A DNA stretch of 64,000 bases, from the NCBI GenBank assembly GCA_916700875.1, contig CAKAKS010000038.1, forward strand, positions 11,975,944 through 12,039,943, in the 5' to 3' direction. This DNA comes from Sebastes aleutianus. Taxonomy: Eukaryota > Chordata > Actinopteri > Perciformes > Sebastidae. Positions 50,346 through 63,889 of the stretch are shown here, piece by piece (the first letter of the stretch is position 1; every line of letters begins with the position of its first letter). The notes beneath the pieces are model-generated. The model was not told the DNA's origin. It did no database searches and was given only the letters and a program-made list of their open reading frames with translations. Both the position numbers and the translations under genes were made by a program.

Positions 50346-51206
50346 TGAGGACAAGATGACAACAGAGATAGAAAGGTGGAGGTCTTCTTTCATTTTCTTA
50401 TACGTTATCACTTACTGCCATCCCATCATTCAAGGGCTTCTTTTTTTGTCTGCCTTACAGTGTCTCTTGCTCACCTGCTCTTCATTTCTTTGTCCCTCCT
50501 GGGTATCCCTTTTCCTCTGTATTTTAAGACATTAATTTCCTGGCAAATTAATTTAGCCAGTAATACATCCTGTCTCCTGTTGTGTTATCCACTGTCCAAT
50601 CTAGAAAACAAGGATAAAAATGTAAATGTTTCCTTTGGTTCATCACAATTTACTCAGGCATTGTAAAAGTCACAATGTCTCTTACACTGGGGATGCATTC
50701 TCTGAGGTCTTACCAATCCATAGAGATCAAGATCATGCATATAGACCTGGTAGTTGTGGAGCTATTCGTGATTTATTTTTGGTATGCCTGTCTAGGCGAA
50801 CCACACCTTCCAGCACCGGGGCTCTAAACTAACCTTTTTCACCATCCTCCCGGAACCGTCCCGAAATACAACCTAAGCTGTTCCAAAATGAATGCGGACT
50901 GTCACAAATTTAAAATCTTTGTCGTAATAAATTATCATTAGTTAATCATTCAGAGTGACCTTTAATATAAATTGAAAAGTGGTTTATTTTTGTTCATAAA
51001 TGTATAATTTATCCAAATCTCTTTTTTTTAATTTTAAAACGTCATTTAATGTTTTTTTTAATATATATAATTTGCATGTTTTTTTTAATTTTGATGTTAA
51101 CAATGCAGCTAAGTTAAATTAAAATATTTTTTATGTATAAAAAGAAGCACTTGGTCAAAAAACAAGATTTTGCATACGGGCCCCCAATAAGCTAGAACCG
51201 GCCCTG

Positions 51207-51347
51207 CTGGCTGTGCGTCTTAAAGTTGAAGGAGTTGCTGGACAAGATGCAATTGTCATGGCGAGAGGAGCAGCATGTTGCTACGGACAAAATGTAATGG
51301 AGAGATCTTTTGCAGCCTTATTACCCAAAGGGAGTGAAGAGGAGTAA
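51207..51347 (+). other. unexplained 46-codon exon-like open frame
   Basis: It begins right after a transposon-like GCTAGAACCGGCCCTG terminus and reads LAVRLKVEGVAGQDAIVMAR and on to LLPKGSEEE before TAA at 51345-51347. A perfect donor-like GTAAGTAA (51344-51351) overlaps the end. The composition is less AT-rich and less simple than its surroundings. I do not recognise the protein, and no matching acceptor is visible upstream. It may be a relic exon, part of an unknown transposon, or chance. Confidence 0.2.
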
Positions 51348-51408
51348 GTAAATAAATACGTGGTTAAATTTAGTAACATGATTTGAGCTGAGTTTTGACT
51401 CCTTATAG

Positions 51409-51690
51409 TTAAAGGGACTATTTGTAACTTTCAGAAATGCTTCTTAACAGCGACACCTGTGGCCGTGAAATCAACGAAAGTCAGCGTCGAGCTCGCTTGC
51501 TTGCCCGCTCTAAATATACCTGAACGAGCATCGCTCAAAACAGTGAGGCGACACACGTCAGCTAAAACCACAATATCACTCTCTATTTCAGCTGCTTGGC
51601 AGTAATGTTAGCTGACCAGACGAAGGTCTCTCCATGAACATGATTTAGATCTGATCTTAGTGTTGGCTTTTCCTGCCTCTGCGCAGGTAA
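51409..51690. mobile_element. TTAA MITE, left part
   Basis: It begins TTAAAGGGACTATTTGTAAC, with CAGCGACACCTGTGGCCGTG and further blocks typical of a widespread fish MITE. The right terminus is missing, so it is truncated near 51690. Confidence 0.6.
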
Positions 51691-53578
51691 TTTTCTTTCA
51701 ACTCTCATCCCAAATGTGTCCCAAAATGAATTTTCCTCCTCACCGATCATACTGTTTCGGCCCCGGGACGACAGGATGTCCTTAAGCTTGAGCCCTGTCT
51801 CGCACCCTAAGCCTTAAGAGGTTAAAATAAATCCAAAGCTTGACAGCTGAATTGATCTGTATTGCATTAAGAAAAAAAAATTACCTGCATCCAAGCTGTT
51901 CCTTAATGTTTATTTATTTATTTATTCATTTATTAATTATTTAAATACAAAATAACAAACTATAAAATAGCAAACTCTCTCTGTAATCTTTTTGGCCTTG
52001 TAGCAGTCTCGAGGGAATTTATCTTTTCCTTTTAAAAGTGTCTTCCAATGTTTGTTGCTTCGATGCAGCTTTTGTCTGAGTTACCTGAATGAACTGTATT
52101 CCGTTAAGTGTTTATTTTCGTCGTCTGTACATCTTTTGAGCGGATTACATTAATACATTACTCTTAATGGCCCCTCAAGGTCAGTGGAGTTTGCAAATAA
52201 AAGTACACATAGGCCACTTATTAGAAACACTTAAAAACAATCTAAGAATACAAATATGACAATGTTAGAAAGACTTGAAATACAGAAGGATTAAGGGCAG
52301 CGGCCAATCTATAACTGGCAACAATATCCAACACTACAAAGGCAGTTGTCAAACAGGATGTGTCGGATTGTTGATAATCTTATATGCTGTTTTGAGGAGG
52401 ACTTGTTCAGTATTAAGCTGTGCAAAGTATCTTTGTGTTTTGCCAAACATTCAAAGCTGAGGTTAATAACATCCCGCGATAAGTTTTTGTCCTTCTGCAA
52501 AGGGATAATAATATTAATACCAATAATCCTACTACTAATGATGATAATAGTAAAGACTGTAAAACACTCAATATAATAGTCTAAACTTTAAAGCAAACAA
52601 TTATAATGTATATTACCCAAAGTTAAAAGAAATCCTGACAAAGTATTTATTAATCATTTTAAAGTGTTACTTTACTGACTAGAGCTCCTTAGCAGCGTGG
52701 TCCAGATTTGCCAACTCACAAAGTTCTGAATACATTTATGTATATCACATTTCTGTTTCCCCAGATTTTTTAAAGTGTGTCATGTTTCATTTCCTCTTTT
52801 TCCACCAAAAACGGACCACCAGGCATCTACACCATCCATCACTGTACCAGCCAACAACACAATCAGACAGAGGCAGGTCATGAAGATTTCTGTTAGTGAG
52901 AGTTGGACTGTAGCAATTAACTCATTCAAAAAGTATCAAACAAAAAAGATATACAGTATACTGTATATCACCTATATGGCTTCATTAATCACATATTTAG
53001 AGTGAAATAAACGTGAGTAAATTTGTAGCACTTTTCCAGCAGTGTACATTGAAGTGAGAGATGACGCCCAGACGCTTAGAGTACAATGAAGCAGATGGCA
53101 ATTTTAAGTCTTTTTTCGCAAGGAGCTATTTAACTTCTGAGAGAACTCAATACAAAATCCTTTTTAAAGGTACGTTTGAAATCAGTTTGAGCTTCTCTCA
53201 GCCTGCTGTATGAGTGCAAGAAAGTAGACCAAAATGGTTTGGAGAGTTTTTTCACCAAATGGTTAGGAGAATTTGCCTTAACATGACTTCACCACTTTAA
53301 CCACTGGAGGAAATGTTGAGTAAATGTAGTTGGATCAATACAGGAGCGACACATTGTTGCTCATTTTATAGCTAAATTGTATGGAATGCTTGCTCATAAA
53401 TGGAAAAAATGTCTTTCAAGGCTTCTATCAAGGCAGGAAATTCAGTTTTTCCACTTTGCTACACCAGTGATTTAAAGAAAGGGAGTTCAGAAAATAGAAA
53501 ACGATATAACTTTGCACTTACTCTATTTTCAACTCTTTGAACAACAACATTCTTGGTCAAGGACCTTTTTATAATACC

Positions 53579-54062
53579 ATCCATTTGTTCAAATTCTGCC
53601 GCTTATCCAAGGCCAGGCTGTGGTAGCAGCAGGCTAAGCAAGGTAGTCCAGACCTCCGCAATGTTTTCCAGCCCCTGTGGGATCTGTGGAGAGATCTCTC
53701 CAGCGTGTTCTGGGTCTACCTCAGGATCTCATACTAGTTGGTAGGGGTGGGAAAAAGAAAACGATTCACCTATGTATCGGGATTGTTTTTTGCATTACTG
53801 CTGATGCCACACCAATCCGCCAGTCGACCTCACGCTCCATTTTACTCTCACTTGTGAGCCGCCCCATGCATGCTTAGGGTCACGCTATGATGAAGTCAAC
53901 AGAATCACATCATCTGCAAAGAGCAGAAAAGCAATGCTGAGGTTCCCAAACCGGACACTGTGCCTTGAGATCCTGACCTTGAAAATCACAAACAGAACGA
54001 TGACAAGAGACAAACCTGGCGGAGTCCAACACCCCTGGAAAAGAGCTCAGTCCGGTTATATA
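53579..54062 (-). mobile_element. degraded LINE fragment
   Basis: The segment 53595-53740 parallels 41605-41790 (CCGCTTATCC, a CCAGCGTGTTCTGGGTCTACC block), and 53800-53870 parallels the CACTCGTGA region near 42150. The rest extends further upstream in the LINE. It has many stops and deletions, and the ORF is not recoverable. Confidence 0.65.
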
Positions 54063-55532
54063 AGGACCAGGAGAGCAATACCTCCAACTAATATTAAGGT
54101 GTGACTCAAAATTCACCACCTTTTTATGTAATTGCATGTCAGAATTGTAATAATATACCAGTAGATGCTTGAGTTGCTGCTTCAGTCAGCTGATCGGTAC
54201 TCACGACTGATGCCACAGTGTGAGGTGCCAGAGGTCTTTAATCACAACGGTGACCATATCACAGAGGAGATTATTGTTTTGTTGCCTGCTGAGCATACTG
54301 CATAATGAAAGCCTACATGCAGCGCAAATCATACTTCTGCCTTATTAAACATTCACAAAAAAATGATAAAACGTACCAATTTTATACTTGACAGTTTAAT
54401 TGTCTCTCGTCTATTATAAAACACAATCATATTATGGTCTATAATCATTTGGTCTGTCATAATATTACTTTTCTTGTTCATTTTCCAGACTTTAAAATAA
54501 AGTAACTGTCCTTAAATGAACTACTCTTACTTTGATGTATGTATTTAAAAGCATTAAAAATGAAAAAAAAAACGTTGCTACACAAAGAAAGTTGATTAAA
54601 TAAATAATTTAATATATAAAATGAAACATTATTGGCAGTTAAGCTATTCAGGCAGTTTAAAACTGCTTTGTAAAGCCCTTTTTCTAACAAATTAGAGTGG
54701 CACTTTAGTCACATCTGGTGTGATTTAAGAACTACTATTAGGAGGATGAGATAGACACCACATTGTCAGTTTTTTGTTGATTAAAATTGTGGGAGCAGCA
54801 ATTTTTGGGAGCTGAAGATTTGCAATATGTGCGTTAGACACTGACCATCCAATCCACCAAATGAGTTTAAAAAGTTTCCAAAACTTGAAATAATGACTTT
54901 GTCTCTATTACTGTTAACATCTGCTTCGACAATCTGTTGCAAAAGGATGGTTAAAATATGGAACTGTTAAAACTGACTTTTATTTCAGCTCCTGCAGTGT
55001 TGTAGTCAGACTCCAATTTCACCATAATCTCTCCTTAAAAAGTTAATTACTTTGAGTTTTTGGTCTACCATGTACCATCCTAATGCAAGGTGTGTATGTG
55101 TGTCCTCAGACAGGTCAGACCAGGTTGTATATAACAGTATAGGATAGAGGAGAGAAGAAGATTAGAGGGAGGAGAAGAGAGAAAAAAACAACGGGAGGAG
55201 TTCAGGGCAGGTGAAGTGTGAAGAGGAGGTGAGGAAAGGACAGGAGCTGAAGAGAGGAGTGGGGTAAAAAACAAGGATGAACAAGAAGAGAAGTGTACCC
55301 ACGCTGAGACAATTAGTCCCACCTGCAGCTCACTCAAACTGTGAATACCTGTATACTTGTGTCAGGGTGTGTGTGGGACGCACGGCTTGTGTGCCTGTGG
55401 TAGTGTAAGGTGTGTCAGTGCATCTTCTAGGCTGTGTGTGATTACATTGTGTCTGAATAGTCTCCGTTTCTCATATATATACATATATATATATATATTC
55501 TAGGGCAGTTTTTAGGCAGTACATATTTAAAT

Positions 55533-56168
55533 TAGGGCTGTCAATCGATTAAAATACAATTGCATGATTGTCCATAGTTAATCACACATTTTTATCTGTT
55601 CAAAATGTATCGTCAAGGGAGATTAGTCAAGAATGTAATACTCTTATCAACATGGGAGTGGGCAAATGTTCTTGCTTTATGCAAATGTATTTATATATTC
55701 ATTATTGGAAATCAATTAACAACACAAAACAATGACAAATATTGTCCAGAAACCCTCACAGGTACTGCATTTAGCATTAAAAATATGCTCAAATCATAAC
55801 ATGGCATACTCAGGCACAACAGGTAACAACAGCGGTCAGTGTGCTGACTTGACTATGACTTGCTCCAAACTGCATGTGATTATCATATAGTGGGCTAGTT
55901 TGTAAAGGGGAGATTTACATTACATATCTTGAGGTCAGAGGTCAAGGGATCCCTTTGAAAATGCCCAAATTTAGCGTAAGTTTGGAGTGTCATTTAGCCT
56001 CCTTTGCAACAAGATAGTAGGACATTCCTTAGGTTTTCTAGTTTCATATGATGCCAGCACTCTAGCTTTAAGACTGAGCCCGCTACAACCTAAAAATGGC
56101 AAGTTGGGTTAAAGAAATTAGTGGCGTTAAAACTAATTTGTGTTAATGTGTTAACTTTGACAGCCCTA
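55533..56168. mobile_element. hAT MITE, 636 bp
   Basis: TAGGGCTGTCAATCGATTAA and GTTAACTTTGACAGCCCTA ends; same terminal family as 16702-17010 but twice as long, with the GAGGTCAGAGGTCAAGGGAT core. The flanks form a 42-bp imperfect direct repeat rather than a clean 8-bp duplication. Confidence 0.82.
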
Positions 56169-56710
56169 ATATATAATATTGTTGGGCAGTTTTAAGCAGT
56201 ACATATTTGAATATCAGTGAAGCAATTCCACAGAGATAAAGAGACAACCAGTGAAAGACAGTGGGTTAGAAGAGGAAGATGGAAAGAAAGAGATCGTACT
56301 GAACAACGTAGAAGAAGAAGACTGCAGATAAATAGATGGATAGGTAGACAGGTGGATAAGTCACTTTCATCCCAGTTTGGCTCTAAATACAGCCTTAGTC
56401 CACCTCTGTAATGCTCCACCCCTCATTTCCTCTCTGCAAATGTTCTTTGCTGCTGGCATGATACTCATTTCCTGCCTCATCTCGACACACCGAGTCAGTC
56501 CCTGCTGGTCTGTTCCACTGAATAACTTTCATCGTCATTATTATTTGCAGAATGCTCTGCAATTTTCTCCCTGTAACCACAACACAACACAAATAGCCCA
56601 GAATGCTGTGTGAGCTCTTATCCCTTCTTTCCCAGAACGCCACATTATACTCAGTCTCTCACACACATACTTGCTTTGCTGTTGTCGTGTCAGTACTGTA
56701 TGTTGTTGTC

Positions 56711-57191
56711 CATAATAACCTTTCAGCATATTGTAATTCAAGTGTTGTGAGAGAAAACTAGACTTCTCATGGCTCTTTTTTCAGGCTTTAAAAAATCTAG
56801 CCTGTGACGGGAGACTTTGGCCAATCACAGGTCATTTCAGAGAGAGGGAGCGTTCCTATTGGCTGTGCTCCAGCTGGTGGGCACAAACTTTCTCATTTTA
56901 CAGCTAAACAATACACTACAAGATGTTTCTGAAAACATTTGAAGTGAGAAATAGGCATTACAGTAACAGAATATTGATTCATATTTGATCAGCGCTGCCT
57001 AGTTTGATCGTTTGATCGGCGTTCATGAGTGATTGACAGACGCCGTTAGGAGCACTGGAGGACACCGGAGGACACCGGAGGACACAGAGGCACATGACTT
57101 TTTTTTTTGGATTACCTGACTCATGCACTACTATCAGGATATAGTGACCGTAAAATCATATTTGCTCCATTTCTCCCCACTGCAGCTTTAA
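56711..57191. mobile_element. palindromic TTAA element, left-truncated copy
   Basis: The right end CTGCAGCTTTAA (TTAA 57188-57191) and the internal CATTTTACAGCTAAACA, ACACTACAAGATGTTTCTG and TTGATCAGCGCTGCCTAG blocks match 18595-19524. The left TTAA terminus is missing. A GAGGACACCG triplication occurs near 57057-57085. Confidence 0.75.
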
Positions 57192-58028
57192 TGACTGTGA
57201 GCTCTCACAAGCCCTCACTCCTAGTTTTCTTTGTTGCCCTGTGTGCAAAGTAGATTGTGACACTTCTCGACTAAATTGGCCTTTAAATAAATATGATAAC
57301 TGAATAAATTACCTTCAGTGTGTGCATGTGCATGCACATATGTGTCTCGGAGGGACAATTTAGCCTGAGCGTAAAAGCTAGTTGTAAATTATTGCTCACA
57401 CAGCAAAATGGAGCTGCAAAGAAACACACATACACACTGAATACACAACAACAGCCATGTTTCTTTGACATATACTGCAGCAATGAATCTTTAATGTTGG
57501 TTGACTTGGTGTTGAGTCATAAAACAACAAAACTTGAGAAGTAGGAATTTCCCTTTTCACAGCAAAGGGCCTCATAGGCCTTCAAACCGAATGGCTTTAT
57601 GACTGCATGACTTAAAACTGCATTTATGATGCGTTAAAAAGCTGTTTTGGTATCATGAAGCTGTGAAAGCAACAAAGGTGACTAAGCACTAAGTGAAAAT
57701 ACCAGTAAAAGAGTCACAATATGTTGAAAGTAATACGTTTGGCAATGGGATGATTTAAAATGCTCTTTGAGCAATTCAAATGATATTCAACATTGCGATG
57801 ACTCCACAACCAAGTCATAAATGTGTTCTACAAAGGCTGTATCGGTTCCATTCAGACTATATGGATGTGCAGTGGTGGTAAGGGTACCAAAAGGTAAAAA
57901 TACTTCATTACATGTAATGCATTGAACATTTTACTAAATTAAAAGTACAGAAGTATTAGCAGGAAAATGTACTTAAGCCTCAAAAGTAAAAGTACTCGCT
58001 GTGCAGGGCATCCCCTTCAGACTGTCAC

Positions 58029-58347
58029 ATGTAAGGGATAATGTACAGCGAGCCAATCATTGTTGTGAAATAAACCCAGACAGGGCGATGAGGCTTCTTG
58101 TATCATCCTGAAGGGGTTTATTTCACAAAAATGACTGGCACGCTGTGCATTACCCCGCGTATTACACGGCTACTTATTTAAGAAATCACTAATTTGACAC
58201 AAAAAACGTCCGCCAGAGTTCGACATCAAAACTGCGTCCATGGCAACGGTCTGTTATACATAGCAACGGTTTGCTATAAAGAAACAACAGACCATAGAAT
58301 GCCGTGATCGACCAATCAGAATCGAGTATTCAACAAAGCTGTGTAAT
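58029..58347. mobile_element. hairpin MITE, copy 2
   Basis: Inverted arms TAAGGGATAATGTACAGCGA and TGGCACGCTGTGCATTACCC, then TATTACACGGCT ... AGCTGTGTAATAAA. Same family and orientation as 29055-29347, including the CATAGCAACGGT direct repeats. Confidence 0.78.
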
Positions 58348-58476
58348 AAAATATGAAGATCGTATGTTTTGTGTTAAGTTTGCATCTGCGTAACTACTAA
58401 CTACAGCCGTCATGTAAATGTAGTGAAGTAAGTACAATGCTGTGTAATGTGGTTAGGGTATACTAAGGGTATACAG

Positions 58477-59069
58477 TAGGGGTGGGAATCACTAGAGGCC
58501 ATACAATACTATCCCAATACTTGGGTCACGATACGATGTTATTGCAATTTTAAACATTTTGTGATATACTGAGTATTATGATAAGATACAGTATACTGCG
58601 AAATATTGCGATTTATTACCTTTTTTTAACTGCATATTTTGCAGTTTGTCAACATCTGTTTTATCTAATAAGATGCAGTTTTCACTCTGTTCATCTCAGA
58701 GTTTTCATTCACATATCTTGAGGTCAGAGGTCAAGGGACCCCTTTAAAAATGGCCATGCCAGTTTTTCCTCACCAAAATTTAGCATAACTTTGAGGTGTT
58801 ATTTATCGTTCTTCCCAACAAGCTAACATGATTGATTCTTTATGTTTTCTAGTTTCATATGATACCAGTATCTTCACTATATTTGAGACTGAGCCCGTTA
58901 CAACCTCTGAAAGACAGAATAGCGTCTGTTGGATTGTTAAGCAGTTAATAGTTTATGTAAAAAAAGATCAATACTTGACGTTCATGTATCGATATACTGT
59001 ATATACGCAGAATATTTCCACGTAAAATCTCGCAATACTATGCTGTATTGATTTTTTCCCCCACCCTTA
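58477..59069. mobile_element. hAT MITE, 593 bp, nested
   Basis: TAGGGGTGGGAATCA and TTGATTTTTTCCCCCACCCTTA ends, with a 7/8 target duplication GTATACAG / GTATGCAG (58469-58476, 59070-59077). The interior carries the GAGGTCAGAGGTCAAGGGAC core shared with elements that have different ends. Confidence 0.87.
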
Positions 59070-59639
59070 GTATGCAGGAACACCAAATGGAAATTCTCAG
59101 GTAAAGTACAAGTGCCTCATTGTAGTGCAGAACCAGAGTAAATCTACTTTCCACAACGGTGGAGTTGTTCAGAAACCATTCAAATACACAATAAGACATG
59201 TCCATCATAGTGTTTACTGGTTTTAGTCTAGTATAAAAACTCGTAACACAAGCAGTGGGATGATTTTTAAAATGGCTGTGACCTCAGAGGCCACAGTAAC
59301 TGATGGACCAGCCAGCAGGTGGGCAGGAGAGAGTCCACACTGTTAGCGCTGTACAAAAGCTTTGCTTCTTGAACCCAAAATGCTCAGATGTATCGTCTAC
59401 CCACACAAAAAAACAAATGTCTTCGGTCCCAGAAGGGATTAAAATGATCTGTGTTGTGTGGATACTGCAGACAGAGAATCAATAATCAGTGAAGCGACCC
59501 ATGCTACCATTTACAGTTGGAATTGGACTAGAAACTTTTCATCCAGCACTCCTAAATGGTAGAAAAGGTGCCCTGATGTCGTGATGAGAAAAATGACCAC
59601 ATAGAAGAGTACAAAACAAGCTTGCTTTGCCAAATAAGT

Positions 59640-60545
59640 TGCAACCACTAACCGACTGACAGAATCCGCCAATAGAGTGATTTTACAGACAGGTTGGGAT
59701 ATGAGAAAAAGCTGAGTTGGGGCACAGTCTTAAGGCAGCTTTTAAGGAGGTAGACTGCTCTTAGGAAAAAAAGCTTTTCTAGTAGCAGTGGTGAAGAAAA
59801 AGTATCTTCTCTCAAAGCGGGCTGTCTCAAGCAGGTCTTTGGCTCGGTGAGAAGGGTCATGAGAACCCCTGCTACACTTTTCTGACACTTTGCTGGTCTT
59901 TGATAGAGCGAAGCAAACAGCTACTGACCGTCTCAGCAGGAAAGATGACACTGCAGATATTTCTGAGGGGTAGTAGAAGACAGGAGCAAAGCAGACAGTG
60001 ATGGACGTCGTGCTGATGCCTGTAAAAACAGATCTTATGGACTCGGATAAGTATTAGTTATGACACACGTAGTATTTTCAGCTGCGACATGAAAAAAAAA
60101 ACCTCAATTGTGCTTTTTTGTTGGTGGACGGTGGGCAGAATTTTTTGGAGTGTTGTTGATAATGATCCTTTGGGATTTTAACAACCCTCCCATGCTCAGT
60201 GCTGTGCCTATTATTTTATAATAATGTGACGCTTTATTGATCAGCATACGGTCCCTCTGCCCCTCACCTCCATGTAGGTCAGAGCACGGGGCTGAACAAC
60301 ATGTCCTCCTCTGTGAGTGATGGCTCTCTAATAACTGAGCCACCCTGCTGCCCGTAATATCCAGGAGGGGATGAGTAGGCTGTGAAAGTGTGAGACTTGA
60401 ATCTCTATTGTTTTCTGCACATTAAGCTCCAATTTGTTTGTCTGCACTCGACGATGACAGCCGGCCGAACCATGTCGCATCGATGCCGGTGTGGTGTCAT
60501 CAGCGAGTTTGAGTGCTTTGACGGAAGGTGGGGGCACCGGCTGGG
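59640..60545 (-). mobile_element. degraded L2-like LINE remnant
   Basis: On the minus strand, near 60540, a frame reads ALKLADDTT followed by NKLELNVQKTIEIQV, the reverse-transcriptase palm pattern (F/L-ADDTT) of L2/Rex-type LINEs. Near 59950-59740 another frame reads SHDPSHRAKDLL and RRYFFFTTATRKAFFPKS, matching the DPSHPAHHL and R..FFPKAV pattern at their C-terminus. Stops and deletions separate the pieces. Confidence 0.7.
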
Positions 60546-62462
60546 GCCATCATTTGTGTGAGGAGCTTAGAGGAGGGGGAGCGTGCACATATCCCTACGA
60601 TGTACCTGTGCTCATAATCAGGACAAAAACACACACGTACACAAACATGCAATGATTTTTCCCCTGGAAGTGGTATTATACCAGACAACTCATCATTTGA
60701 AGAGTATTTAGTCACCATGGCAACGCACACCGTAGCCCGGTCAAGGGGCTCGATGGGAAATGGATGATCACTGAGTGCGTGTGTTTTGTTTGTTTGGAGG
60801 AGATATTGATGAGCGTGCATGCGTCACATGCATGTGATATGGTTGAGCTTTTGTCAGATGTGTCTTTGATATAAAGAAAGAGGGGAAAAAAAGTAATTGA
60901 GACATAAAGAGGAAGAGGACAGACAGGCAAAAAGAAAGGGATATGAAAGTCCACTTCGGACTGTGGGTTGGAGAACTGCCTCTCTCTGTATGAGTGTGTT
61001 TATGTGGCTATAAGCCCCTTTTCACAGCAGACATTTTGACATGTCGATACAGGGCAAACACAGGTGTAATTGATAAAATTAATTATGGTCCCTTTATATC
61101 TAGTGTGTCAAAGCCATTCCAGTGAGCCTGCATGCACAATACCTGGGCCTTGGCCCACCGAAATGGAACAAGGCCATAACTAATTTTATTAATTACACCT
61201 TTGTTTACCCAGTATTCACATAGCTGCTGTGACAAGGGGCCTATGTACAGTATTTGTGTTCGACACTGCTTGCATCCAACAGGTGAGGTGTCATGAGACC
61301 CAGATGAGGCCAGATAGACGGTGACAGAGGAAAAACCAAGCAAGCAAGCAAATCACTTATTTTTAATAACTTATTTTGTAAAGTTATGATTAGTTTGTTT
61401 TGTAAAACAACATCAAAAGAGGTTCAAATGGGTTTGAGCTTTCCAGGAAAGGCAGTGTTTTCTAATAAGAAGCACACATCAATTTTCTCAGCAGGAATGC
61501 AGTAGAAGAGTTCATTAACATTAATTAAAAATGAATGATAAAACATGAAAAATTACAGAGATGCAAAAAAGCTTTTCATAATTTCGTGACTTTCTGGCAA
61601 CCAGAAAATAGACTGTTGACTATTGATCTCTAAAAGACAGAAAAAAAGTTAGATTGGAATCTGAAGGTTAGCTTTTTGTTTATATATTTTTGATCTAATC
61701 TAGCGTGTTAATGTATAATGTAGTTTAGATTTAATTTTTCCAGGTATTAGAGAACCCTTCCTAAGATCTTTGCAACCAACCCAGTACATTAGAGGTGAAT
61801 GGATTTTTATATACGGTGATCATGGCATTGAAAAAAAAAAAAAATCCAGTCCCAATGTCCTGTTAAGTCAGGATACTTGCTGTATGACAGAAAAAATAGT
61901 CCGTATGAAAACTGCTGTCCGCATTGCTAGATATAGACATAAGTGAGAAAGTATGTATTTTCTACATTTTGGGTGGATCAATCCTTTATGCTCATGTGTA
62001 GAATCACTCTCCATCATTAAGCAGTTGATAATGCAAAGAAGGGGTGAATGCAGGCCTAAAAGAAAGTCAGAAATCTAGGTAACCTGGTAGAGATATGATT
62101 CAATACTACTCTCAGCCTCCCTACAGGAAATTAACGGTGTTTTCCTTAATGCACCACTTAAAGAATTCTTGATTTATAAGATGACATTTTGCTCCTCAGC
62201 AGTTCCTCATTTACTTCACCAATAACCTCTCCCACGCAAAATTACCTTTCACAATGAAATGCTACCAGTCATCTTCATTTCTCATTGCTGCGCTGCATAG
62301 CTTTGATTAGGGCCAATGTCCCTTTAATAGAAAGGTCATTCACTGCTGGCTCCGGGGGTCAAAATGATAATGAAGTGCCAAAGTGTTAATTATAATCTTT
62401 ATGTATAAAATAAAGGTTTACAGCTCTCAGATGTTTAGTGGGCAGGTTGTCTATATTGGAAT

Positions 62463-62524
<62 letters not shown>
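62463..62524. repeat. (CA)n microsatellite
   Basis: About 31 uninterrupted CA units; smaller CA runs continue to about 62840. Confidence 0.97.
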
Positions 62525-62525
<1 letters not shown>

Positions 62526-63889
62526 AATAGCAGCCCCAGATGCATGCAGGAACACTGACTTAGACACACAGTCAATATCTGACACCTATTCATAACCTTT
62601 AAATATGAGCAAATAAGGCCTCACACATGCACACACCCTGCTGCTTCCTCTAATCAATGGCTATAGATCTGAGTACAGACACACATACACACAATCACAC
62701 ACACACACATGCACACGGACAGCAAAATGACACTCAGTTTCAGTGGGACCAACCCGTCTGTACGGTTGATCTAGGAAATGTATTCATAACCTTTATATGA
62801 GCAATACACACAAGAGATAAACTCAATCCGTCACACACACACACATCCCGAGTGACCCTGCCATTTTCTTTGATCGTGTGATTGATGAGTCTATTGATGT
62901 TCCATATGGTTCATCTCTGGGGTTATGACCCAATGTATTGATCCGACACTGTGTGTGAGTCTTTGTGCATGTGCATGTTTTGTATCTGTTTAGCGTTGGA
63001 ATGTGAATGTGTGTGACGGATTGCGCGAGGCAGTCTGTCTTGATGCATGTGTACGTGTGAATGAGTTGTGTATCAATCTGCCATGACGTGCGTGTGCGCA
63101 TTTGAGGCGTGTGTGTGACCTTCTGTCATTGATTACAGATGGGGCGTGATTGGAATAATTGCTCTGCTGTCGGGGGGGTGCTTGTCACTGAGACGTTCAG
63201 TAGCTCACCTGTATCCTGCACAAACCTCATATGAGATGTTTGACGTTTTCACAAATGCTTTGAACAGTGGTGAAATTTGGATGACAGACCAAAAACACCC
63301 TTGATGATATTATGCTATTAAAGTTTTTTTTTGTAAAAATGCACCAGTCTGACCTTCATCTAACTGAGATAGAGCAGAGTTGCTCAGATCTGTTCAAATG
63401 AAGTTCTATTGTTGTGTATTGTTACTGGTAGAACACCTTCTATAGTACACATGAAATGAGGAATAGCAGTTCAAGAAATACAGTAAGGCAGGCAGTGTGC
63501 AGTCTAATCATGTAGTGCTAGATGACTTCTGAACCCTCGTGGTTCAAACACTCTTTTTAGTCTTCTGCCAAGTGCAGCTTGCTCGAATTCACACCAGTGT
63601 TAACAATAGAAATAGAATGAGAATAGAACGGACATTCCCATTCAAATCAAGATAGCAGGCTGGTCAGAGCGGCAGCCATTTTTATGTGTACCTTTCCCAT
63701 TGTAAAGAACTGTGACTGTGATATTCTATTTCTATGGTCTATGCACAGTGCTGAGCGCCATTGTTTTTAACTAGTCTAATGACCACGGCAAACAGTTCAA
63801 TGTCTGCTCTACTCTAATTCTATTTTTATGGTTGTAACACATCAGTGGTTCCTAATGATTTTGCGAGGGACTATACTAGGGTATGTATA

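Larger units (their letters stand above)
57870..59163. mobile_element. old MITE split by two later insertions
   Basis: The left part (CAGTGGTGGTAAGGGTACC, then GTACAGAAGTATTAGCAGG) and the right part (GTAAAGTACAAGTGCCTC, then AGTAAATCTACTTTCCAC) are the two ends of a fish MITE built from GTACTT-like motifs. A hairpin MITE (58029-58347) and a hAT MITE (58477-59069) lie between them. Confidence 0.7.
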
